Both the position numbers and the translations under genes were made by a program. Shown here piece after piece: positions 1-6,254 of a stretch of DNA of 8,218 bases. Source of the DNA: JAXDLK01 sp034666665 (GTDB taxonomy: Bacteria; Desulfobacterota; Binatia; JACPRU01). Each line of letters opens with the position of its first letter. Position 1 is the first letter of the stretch. The stretch covers positions 1 through 8,218 of the forward strand of contig JAXDLK010000220.1 in the NCBI GenBank assembly GCA_034666665.1, in the 5' to 3' direction. The notes under the pieces were generated by a model that was given only the letters and a program-made list of their open reading frames with translations, ran no database searches and had not been told where the DNA came from.

Positions 1-1016
1 TCCGCCTGATCTACTCGGGCACGCCCGGCCACCAGATCCTGGAAGAACGGGATCGAAACGTTCACGTCGCCGCCGTACAGCCAGCCCTCGAAGATCCACT
101 GGTTCGAGAGATAGCCGAACCGAGCTGCGGCGCCGATTTTCGGATAGAACGCCGCCTGCGCCTTGCGGACGAGCTCTGCGGCGAGCGCCACGCGGAGCTT
201 CCCGCGCGCGACCGCGGGGTTCCGACGGGGAGCCTCGAGGAGCGCGTCGCGCTCGTAGCGCGCTTCCGGCTCCTTCTCGAGGGCCTGCGACGAGAGCTCG
301 AGGGCGTAATCGAGGTCTCGATCGAGCAGACGATTCAGGGCGATCCGAGCGAACCGGGCGGAGTTGCCGGCCACGAGCAGCCGCTGGCGGTCGAACGCGA
401 GGCCGCTCTCGGAGCCGAGCAGCTCCACGGGGAGAGCCTCCTTCTCGGCGAGGCGCTTGCGGACCGCCTTCTCGTTCTCGTCCGAGCGCTCCACGGCGTC
501 CTCGGCGACGCTCTTCGCCTTGTCGGCGAGGACGGCGTCGAGGTAGGCCTTCTTGACCTCGAAGGCGAGCCCGATTTCCTGCTCCCGCACGTCCTCTGCG
601 CTGATCTGGCTCCGGATACGGCTCGCCGCGACCTCTGCGGTGCGGGCGCCGCCGGTGAAGAGCATCTCGCTGAGCAGGACGCCGACCTGATGGGTGTCGT
701 CGTTGGGGCCGATGTCCGTGCCGCCGCTCGCGGCGCCCGCGGGCGCGAGGAAACGGCCGAAGAAGACCTCGCCGTCGGCCTTGGTGTACTGGTACTGCGC
801 GCCGAGTGTCGGCAGAAACGCGGCCTTCCCGATGCGGACCTCGTGGCTCGCCGCCTCGCTCTGGGCGCGCGCCGCGGCGAGCTTCGCGTTCGACCTGAGC
901 GCGACCTCGATCGCGTTCTCGAGCGAGAGCTCCTCCGCGCGCGCGCCGCTCGCCAGAGCGCAGATCCAGAAACGGCATGCCCACTTCCTCGCCACCGAAC
1001 CCGGTCTCGTCGCCAT
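1..1016 (-). CDS. TolC-family outer membrane efflux protein (N-terminal part, cut by window edge)
   Basis: Outer-membrane channel component of a tripartite efflux pump: it forms the exit duct that docks onto the periplasmic adaptor. The minus frame is open from ATG at 1016 to the window edge, giving 338 codons; family members usually have 420-480 residues, so about 100 C-terminal residues are missing. Residues 1-26 look like a signal peptide (basic start, hydrophobic core, Ala-Arg-Ala before EELSLENAIEVALRSN). That last segment is the typical opening helix of the family. A first coiled-coil hairpin follows around residues 110-190 (KKAYLDAVLADKAKSVAEDA, then the ALNRLLDRDLD turn). A second repeat begins near residue 270 (RKAQAAFYPKIGAAARFGYL). 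No lipobox Cys is seen. The start is favoured by a GAGGAGG Shine-Dalgarno 9 nt upstream. The gene is divergent from the RND permease at 1082, so it is its probable partner. The family call is firm; the substrate is unknown. Confidence 0.93.
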   Translation of the reverse strand, partial: MATRPGSVARKWACRFWICALASGARAEELSLENAIEVALRSNAKLAAARAQSEAASHEVRIGKAAFLPTLGAQYQYTKADGEVFFGRFLAPAGAASGGTDIGPNDDTHQVGVLLSEMLFTGGARTAEVAASRIRSQISAEDVREQEIGLAFEVKKAYLDAVLADKAKSVAEDAVERSDENEKAVRKRLAEKEALPVELLGSESGLAFDRQRLLVAGNSARFARIALNRLLDRDLDYALELSSQALEKEPEARYERDALLEAPRRNPAVARGKLRVALAAELVRKAQAAFYPKIGAAARFGYLSNQWIFEGWLYGGDVNVSIPFFQDLVAGRARVDQA

Positions 1017-1081
1017 CGCTCCGATCCTCCTCGGCGCCGTCCGTGGTCCGCGACGACGCGCGCCGGGTGGTGCTATAGCCC
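1017..1081. promoter_or_regulatory. Divergent intergenic region between channel and permease genes
   Basis: Only 65 bp separate the two divergent start codons, so both promoters must lie here or inside the opposite gene. The perfect palindrome GCTATAGC (1072-1079) reads TATAGC on both strands and matches four of six bases of a -10 box in each direction. I see no convincing -35 partner on either strand (TTCTCG at 1101-1096 on the minus strand, with an 18-nt spacer, is weak). Co-regulation of the two genes from one site is plausible but unproven. Confidence 0.3.
1026..1032 (-). promoter_or_regulatory. Shine-Dalgarno site for the TolC-family gene
   Basis: GAGGAGG read on the minus strand, with a 9-nt spacer to the ATG at 1016-1014. 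It is the strongest ribosome binding site in the window and fixes the start of the outer-membrane channel gene. Confidence 0.75.
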
Positions 1082-4000
1082 ATGCCGCCGATGCCCGAGA
1101 AGACGGCGAGCGACGACGAGACCGTCATCTTCCGCCGGACGCCCGAGCGTCCGGACGGCTCCGGGGCGAACGGGGGCATCGGCGCGCTCGTCGTCCGCTA
1201 CTACCGAGGCGCGATTCTCGCGCTCGTCGGTCTGGTCGCGTACGGCGCGGTCGCCTGGCTCACGCTGCCGCGGACGGAGGATCCCGAGTATCCCACGTTC
1301 TTCTGCCGGATCGTGACGCTCTACCCCGGCGCCGACGCGAGCAAGGTCGAGACCTTCGTCACCAAGCCGATCGAGGACGCGCTCGAGGAGCTCGATGCCG
1401 TCAAGCTCGTGCGCGCGCAGTCCACCGGAGGCCTGTCGTTCGTCCTCGTCGACATCCGCTGGGACGAGGATCCGGAAGACACGATGGACGAGATCCGGAA
1501 GAAGATGAAGGAGATCGAACCGGATCTCCCGGAGGGCATCGTCACCCCGGAGATCCGGAACCCAAACTTCGGCGACATCCCGGTCCTGATCCTCGGCCTC
1601 CAGGGGCCGTACGACTACGCGGCGCTCGGTGACTTCGGCGAGCGCCTGAAGGACGCGGTCGCCCGCCTGCCCGGCGTCTCGAAGACGCGCATCGAAGCCC
1701 GGCCCGAGCGGCAGATCCTCGTCGACGTGAACCTCGACCGGCTCGGGCAGTACCGCATCCCGCTGCTTCAGCTCCGCGACGCGATCGCTCTCGAGAACGC
1801 CGGGGTGCCGGGCGGAAAGCTCGACATCGGAGCGACGCGGTACCTGCTGAAGAGCCCGAACGAGTACTCGACGCTCCGCGACCTCCGGAGGACGGTCGTC
1901 GGCAGCCACCGCGGCGCGCTGGTCTTCCTCGAGGACGTCGCCACGGTCGAGGAGGGGTTCGAGCAGCCCCGCTACGTCGCGCGCACCAACGGCGAGCCGA
2001 CCGTGCTGCTGACGGTCCAGAAGACCCCGAACGAGAACACGAGCGCGGTCGCCGCGGCGGTGCTCGCCCGGATCGACGAGGTCCGTCCAACGCTTCCCGC
2101 CGATCTCCGGATCGACGTCATCAACGACCGCGGCCGGTCCGTCGACGAGCTGCTCGGGAACCTCGGCAACAACGCGCTGGCGGGCGCCGCCCTCGTGATG
2201 CTCGCCGTCGGGCTCGCCTTCGGCGTGCGCCAGGCGCTGCTCGTCTCCGTGTCGATCCCGCTGTCGATCCTGATCTCGTTCGTCGTCATGAAGGCGACCG
2301 GGACCGACCTGAACCAGCTCTCGATCTTCGGTCTCGCGCTCGCGCTCGGGAACATCGTCGACGCCAGCATGGTGGTGATCGAGAACGTCACCGACCATCT
2401 CGAGAGGGGCGAGCCGCTCGGGACCGCGGTCGTCCGCGGCACGAACGAGATGGCGATGCCGATCCTCGCCTCGGTGCTGACGTCCGCGGCCGCCTTCGTG
2501 CCGCTCCTGTTCCTCACCGGCAGCACCGGGCCCTTCATCCGTCCGATGCCGATGACGGTGATCTTCGCGACGCTCGCGTCCTACGTGGTGGCGATCGTCG
2601 TGATGCCGCTCCTCTGCATGCTGCTCTTCCGGGGCCGGCAGCCGTCGGAGAGATCGAGCGCGGCGGAGCGAGAGCCGCGCTACCTGTCGTACTACGTCGC
2701 GATCCTGCGGACCGCGCTCCGCCATCGTGCCCTGACGCTCGTCGCGGCGGTCGTGATCCTCGCGGCGAGCCTGCTCGCCATCCCCCGTCTCGGGATCGAG
2801 TTCTTTCCGAAGGCGGAGAAGAAGCTCTTCCTGATCAATATCCGGCTCCCCCGCGAGGCGAGCCTCCAGGCGACCGATCGGGTCGCCGAGCAGGTCGAGA
2901 AGATCCTCGCCGCCGAGGCGCCGGTGAAAAACTACACGGTCAACGTGGGGAAGGGCAGCCCGTGGCTCTACTACAACGAGCCGCGGGAGAACGAGAAGCC
3001 GAACTACGGACAGGTGGTCGTCAACCTGAAGGACGACTACGAGGGACGCACCGAGGACTACGTCGCCGGGCTCCGCGACCGGCTCGGCGCCGTGTCCGGT
3101 GGGAGCGTCGAGGCGAGGATCCTCGAGCAGAAGCCGGGCGGCGAAGCGGCCGTCGAGGTGCGTTTCCTCGGCGAGGACCGCGACGTGCTCGCGCGCCTCG
3201 CCGCCGAGGCCCGGCAGCGGATCGCCGGCGTCCCGGGCGCCGCCGACGTCCGCGACAACATGGGGCCGAAGAGCCCGCGGCTCTTGATGGACCTCGACAA
3301 GGAGAAGGCGGGGCTCCTCGGCGTCTCGAGCTTCACCTTCGCGCGCACGATCTTCGTCGCCGTGAACGGCGAGGAGGCGACGAAGCTCCGGGACGGCGAC
3401 GACGAGGTCCCGGTCGTCGTCCGCGCGAGCCCGCGCGCGTTCGAAGAGGTCTCCGGCCTCGGCCGCCTCACCGTCTCGTCGGCGGGCGGCGAGGTCGTGC
3501 CGTTCTCCGAGGTCGCCCGCGTGCGCTCCGAGGAGGCGTTCTCGCAGCTGAACCACCGGAACGGCACGCGGTCGGTCGCGGTCCAGATGGACGCGGTCGG
3601 CCGGCAGGCGATCGACCTCCAGCGCGACGTCGAGGCGCGGCTCCGGGGCTTCGCGGTCCCGAGCGGCTACCGCATGGAGATCGGCGGCGAGGAAGAGGAG
3701 CGCCAGGAATCGTTCGAGAGCCTCGGCAGCGCGCTCGTCTTCGGCATGCTGCTCATCTACGGAATCCTCGCGCTCCAGTTCAACTCGTTCGTGCAGCCCT
3801 TCGTGATCGTGCTGACGATCCCCTTCGGCGTCGTCGGCGCCATCCTCGGCCTGTGGCTCACCGGGAACCCGTTCGGGTTCATGGCGTTCCTCGGCATCGT
3901 CAGCCTTTCGGGCATCGTGATCACCGACTCGATCCTGCTCGCGGACGGCGCCAACTTCGCCCAGCGCGTCGAGGGCAAGGGGCTGTACGAATCCCTGCTG

Positions 4001-4303
4001 CTCGCCGGCCGGCGGCGGTTCAAGCCGGTGATGCTGACGAGCCTGACCACCATCGTCGACCTCATCCCCGCCGCGATCTGGGGCGGATCGCTCTGGTCCC
4101 CGCTCGCGAATGCGATGATCTTCGGGGATCTCCTGTCGACGTTCCTGATCCTGGTCGTGATGCCGGTGATCTACGCCGTCCTGGTACGGCCGGGAGAGCG
4201 GCACCGCCGGTACCGCCTGGTGCCGACGCTCTGGCAACGGCTGCTCGGCCGGAGCCCGGGGATGCCGCCGGCGGCGACGATCGTCACGGGCCGATCAGCC
4301 TGA
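1082..4303 (+). CDS. RND-family efflux transporter permease (AcrB-like) with extended N-terminal cytoplasmic tail
   Basis: Inner-membrane ion-driven pump of the RND (AcrB/MexB-type) family, 1073 residues, full family length. TM1 lies at residues 43-62, followed by LPRTEDPEYP and a large periplasmic porter loop to about 350 containing YPGADASKVETFVTKPIEDAL. Then come TM2-6 to about 520, TM7 near 550-570, a second periplasmic loop to about 885, and TM8-12. TM4 carries GNIVDASMVVIENV, where AcrB has VDDAIVVVENV, so Asp427 is kept but the second Asp is Ala428. TM10 carries GIVITDSILL, so the AcrB Lys940 position is Thr948. About 40 residues precede TM1, against about 10 in AcrB, and include DDETVIFRRTPERP. 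An in-frame TAG at 1076-1078 makes 1082 the earliest start; ATG at 1091 is an alternative. There is no strong Shine-Dalgarno (GGGTGG at 1065-1070, 11 nt upstream). The 3' end overlaps the adaptor gene. The substrate cannot be read from sequence. Confidence 0.95.
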   Translation: MPPMPEKTASDDETVIFRRTPERPDGSGANGGIGALVVRYYRGAILALVGLVAYGAVAWLTLPRTEDPEYPTFFCRIVTLYPGADASKVETFVTKPIEDALEELDAVKLVRAQSTGGLSFVLVDIRWDEDPEDTMDEIRKKMKEIEPDLPEGIVTPEIRNPNFGDIPVLILGLQGPYDYAALGDFGERLKDAVARLPGVSKTRIEARPERQILVDVNLDRLGQYRIPLLQLRDAIALENAGVPGGKLDIGATRYLLKSPNEYSTLRDLRRTVVGSHRGALVFLEDVATVEEGFEQPRYVARTNGEPTVLLTVQKTPNENTSAVAAAVLARIDEVRPTLPADLRIDVINDRGRSVDELLGNLGNNALAGAALVMLAVGLAFGVRQALLVSVSIPLSILISFVVMKATGTDLNQLSIFGLALALGNIVDASMVVIENVTDHLERGEPLGTAVVRGTNEMAMPILASVLTSAAAFVPLLFLTGSTGPFIRPMPMTVIFATLASYVVAIVVMPLLCMLLFRGRQPSERSSAAEREPRYLSYYVAILRTALRHRALTLVAAVVILAASLLAIPRLGIEFFPKAEKKLFLINIRLPREASLQATDRVAEQVEKILAAEAPVKNYTVNVGKGSPWLYYNEPRENEKPNYGQVVVNLKDDYEGRTEDYVAGLRDRLGAVSGGSVEARILEQKPGGEAAVEVRFLGEDRDVLARLAAEARQRIAGVPGAADVRDNMGPKSPRLLMDLDKEKAGLLGVSSFTFARTIFVAVNGEEATKLRDGDDEVPVVVRASPRAFEEVSGLGRLTVSSAGGEVVPFSEVARVRSEEAFSQLNHRNGTRSVAVQMDAVGRQAIDLQRDVEARLRGFAVPSGYRMEIGGEEEERQESFESLGSALVFGMLLIYGILALQFNSFVQPFVIVLTIPFGVVGAILGLWLTGNPFGFMAFLGIVSLSGIVITDSILLADGANFAQRVEGKGLYESLLLAGRRRFKPVMLTSLTTIVDLIPAAIWGGSLWSPLANAMIFGDLLSTFLILVVMPVIYAVLVRPGERHRRYRLVPTLWQRLLGRSPGMPPAATIVTGRSA
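4284..4303. other. Convergent 3' overlap of permease and adaptor genes
   Basis: The permease stop TGA is at 4301-4303 (plus) and the adaptor stop TGA is at 4286-4284 (minus), so the two coding regions overlap tail to tail by 20 bp. There is no room for a terminator between them and no U-tract hairpin is seen nearby. The nearest symmetric element is the GCCGCCGGCGGC palindrome at 4264-4275 inside the permease gene. Transcripts from both sides probably run into one another. Confidence 0.9.
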
Positions 4304-6143
4304 CCGAGCGGCCGTCGACGAGCTGGTCCTGCCCCTCGACGACGACCTCGTCGCCGCCCGCGACTCCCGCCAGGACCTCCACGTCGCGATCCGCGCGACG
4401 GCCGAGCTCGACCGCGACCCGCTTCGCCGCGCCGCCCGCGACGACGTAGACGTCGGCCGTCCGGCCGGCGTCGCCGACGAGCGCCTCCTCGGGGATCACC
4501 GTCGCCCACGCCTTGTCGAGGACGATCCTCAGATACACGATCATGCCGGCCTTGATCGCGAGGTCCGCGTTGGCGAGACGCGCCTCGATCCGGAACGTCT
4601 TGCTCACCGGATTCGCCAGGGACGAGATCTTCTCGACGGCGCCTTCGAACGCGCGGTCCTTGTACGCGTCGGTCGTCGCGACGACGGCCTGACCCGGGCG
4701 GATCTTCACGATGTCGCGATCGGAGAGCTCGGCTTCCACGAGCACCTGGCGGAGATCTGCGATCGTCGCCACCGGCGTCCCCGGGGCGAGCAGCTCGCCC
4801 TCGGTGGCGAACTTCTCGACGACGATCCCCGAGATCGGGGCGCTGATGCGGGTCTTCGCGAGCTGCTCCTCGAGCTGGCGGATCCGCGCCCGGGTGGCGT
4901 CGTAGGTCGAGCTCAGGACGAGGTAGCCGTTCTTCGACTGCTCGAAGACGCTCCGGGTGACGACGCCCTTGTCGAAGAGCCGCCGCTTCCGTTCGTAGTC
5001 GTCGCGCGCGAGCGTCACCTGATCGGCGCGGATCGAGGCCCTTGCCTCGGCGATCTTGAGCCCGATGTCGGTGTCGTCGAGCCGCGCGAGCAGGCTCTTC
5101 TTCTCGACCGGGTGATTCTCCTCGATCGGAACCTCGACGATGCGCCCGGCGATCTCGGCGCCGACCGTGACCGTGCGCTCCGGCTTCGCGGAGCCCGTGG
5201 CGGAGATCGCGAAGACCAGCTCCTTCGACGCGGCTTTCGCCGTCCGGACGGTCATCGGCGGGGGCGCGGGCTGCGGCGCGCCGGGCACGGCCGCGGCGCC
5301 GCCCGGCGCGCTGGCGGGCCTTTCGCGCGGACCGCGGACCCCGAAGATCCAGATCGCGAGGGCGACGAGAGCTGCCGCGGCCGCCGCGCCGCCTTGCAGG
5401 AGCAGGCGGCGCGTGCCGGCGCCCGGGAACGCTCCACGGTCGCCGGCGGCGGTGCGCGCGCGCCGCTCGGGTGTCGGCAAGATCCGTGTGCCTTCGAGGA
5501 GCGCTTCCTCGTCGGCGACGTCCGCCTTCGTCTTCTGCACGGTGAGGAGCGTCTGCCCGATCAGGAGGCGACTCCCCGGATCGAGACGCGCCTCGTCGAT
5601 CCGCCGGCCGTCGAGCACGGTGCCGTTCGAGCTTCCGAGGTCCCTCACCCGGAACTCGCCCCCCCGCGAGAAGACCGTGGCGTGCTCCTTCGAGCAGCCG
5701 CGCTCCTCGAGGAAGAGGTCGGCCTTCGGCGAGCGGCCGATCAGGTACTCGACTCCCGAGGCGACCTTGAAGCTCCGGAGCGTCCCGGCCGCTTCGTAGA
5801 CGAGATAGAGCTCCGGCGCCGGCTTCGCCTCGTCGTGCGGCGTGATCGTCAGCGTGAAGGCGCCGATCTGCACGGTCGTGGGCTCGGCGAGCCGCGCCTC
5901 CGCGATCCGCTCCGTGCCGCGAAAGATCCCATTCACGCTGTTGCGGTCGACGAGCTCGTAGCCACCTTCGGCGAGCACGATCTCGGCGTGGTACCGGGAG
6001 CAGTCCTCCCCCTGGAGCACGATGTCGTTGTCGTCGGCGCGGCCGATCCGGATCCGCACGGCATCGAAGCGATACGTCCTCGACGCGGCGTCCCGCTGGG
6101 CGACAATGACCTCGAGCATCGGAGGCAGCTGGCGGAAGTCCAT
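4284..6143 (-). CDS. Tandem-FHA / transmembrane / RND periplasmic adaptor (membrane fusion protein) fusion
   Basis: A 619-residue fusion. FHA1 (about residues 10-100) has Gly34-Arg35, Ser49-Arg50-Tyr-His52 and Asn71-Gly72. FHA2 (about 111-202) has Gly136-Arg137, Ser151-x-x-His154 and SSNGT at 171-175, so both look able to bind phosphothreonine. A linker (203-245) with EGTRILPTPERR leads to one hydrophobic helix (247-269), then a Pro/Ala-rich stretch (271-297). Residues 298-619 are an AcrA/HlyD-type adaptor: lipoyl half-motif (TVTVGAEIAGRIVEVPIEEN), alpha-hairpin about 358-430, second half (ISAPISGIVVEKFATEGELL), beta-barrel and membrane-proximal domain. There is no signal peptide or lipobox; the helix must anchor it, with the FHA domains in the cytoplasm. 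The adaptor half should bridge the permease at 1082 and the TolC-type channel. Neither ATG at 6143 nor ATG at 6119 (Met9, just before the first FHA strand) has a clear ribosome site. CATAGT abutting the 6143 ATG could be a -10 box, which would favour 6119. The frame is open upstream to 6647, but that stretch lies over the oxoamine synthase gene and shows no domain. Confidence 0.93.
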   Translation of the reverse strand: MDFRQLPPMLEVIVAQRDAASRTYRFDAVRIRIGRADDNDIVLQGEDCSRYHAEIVLAEGGYELVDRNSVNGIFRGTERIAEARLAEPTTVQIGAFTLTITPHDEAKPAPELYLVYEAAGTLRSFKVASGVEYLIGRSPKADLFLEERGCSKEHATVFSRGGEFRVRDLGSSNGTVLDGRRIDEARLDPGSRLLIGQTLLTVQKTKADVADEEALLEGTRILPTPERRARTAAGDRGAFPGAGTRRLLLQGGAAAAAALVALAIWIFGVRGPRERPASAPGGAAAVPGAPQPAPPPMTVRTAKAASKELVFAISATGSAKPERTVTVGAEIAGRIVEVPIEENHPVEKKSLLARLDDTDIGLKIAEARASIRADQVTLARDDYERKRRLFDKGVVTRSVFEQSKNGYLVLSSTYDATRARIRQLEEQLAKTRISAPISGIVVEKFATEGELLAPGTPVATIADLRQVLVEAELSDRDIVKIRPGQAVVATTDAYKDRAFEGAVEKISSLANPVSKTFRIEARLANADLAIKAGMIVYLRIVLDKAWATVIPEEALVGDAGRTADVYVVAGGAAKRVAVELGRRADRDVEVLAGVAGGDEVVVEGQDQLVDGRSVRLIGP

Positions 6144-6174
6144 ACTATGGCTCGGAAAGGAGCGGCAAGAACCT

Positions 6175-6188
6175 CGGACAGCGGACAG
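6175..6188 (+). repeat. Two tandem copies of CGGACAG
   Basis: CGGACAG occurs twice in direct tandem, 2 bp before the TTGTC-GTT-GACAA dyad. It could be a direct-repeat binding site for a regulator of either divergent gene. Only two 7-bp copies are present, so chance is a real possibility in GC-rich DNA. Confidence 0.35.
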
Positions 6189-6244
6189 TGTTGTCGTTGA
6201 CAATCGCCTGCGGCGGATTGCATACGCTCCGTTCGGTCCGCGCG

Positions 6245-6249
6245 AGAGG
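6245..6249 (+). promoter_or_regulatory. Shine-Dalgarno site for the ACP-oxoamine synthase gene
   Basis: AGAGG with a 5-nt spacer to ATG at 6255. An in-frame TGA at 6198-6200, with no other ATG before 6255, supports this start. Confidence 0.6.
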
Positions 6250-6254
6250 TCAGG

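Larger units (their letters stand above)
6144..6254. promoter_or_regulatory. Divergent intergenic region between FHA-adaptor and ACP-oxoamine synthase genes
   Basis: These 111 bp separate two divergent start codons. On the plus strand TTGACA (6197-6202) is a perfect -35 hexamer, followed after 18 bp by a weak -10 CATACG (6221-6226) and then the synthase ATG at 6255. An inverted repeat TTGTC-GTT-GACAA (6191-6203) overlaps that -35, as an operator would. On the minus strand CATAGT (6149-6144) is a 4/6 match to a -10 box, but no good -35 is found at the right distance. The region may co-regulate the pump adaptor and the biosynthetic gene; this is inference. Confidence 0.45.

Noticed and set aside
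936..1016. Lipoprotein signal in the channel protein, because Cys residues occur in the signal peptide
   Set aside because: The residues before each Cys (KWA and FWI) do not fit a lipobox; an ordinary signal peptide ending Ala-Arg-Ala fits better.
690..1632. Two overlapping plus-strand frames (690-1316 and 694-1632) across the channel/permease junction
   Set aside because: They cross the start of two supported genes and encode Arg/Ala-rich sequence without motifs.
1073..4237. A 1054-codon open frame on the minus strand, antisense to almost the whole permease gene
   Set aside because: Its translation is a run of Arg, Asp, Glu, His and Val with no domain, while the plus frame is a complete RND permease. 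Long antisense frames are expected opposite GC-rich genes with strong third-position bias.
4264..4275. GCCGCCGGCGGC palindrome as a bidirectional terminator
   Set aside because: Twelve bp leaves only a short stem and loop, there is no T-tract on either strand, and it encodes part of the permease C-terminus.
2962..4449. A 495-codon plus-strand frame running through the permease 3' half into the adaptor gene
   Set aside because: Arg/Ala/Gly/Pro-rich translation without domains, overlapping two well-supported genes in other frames.
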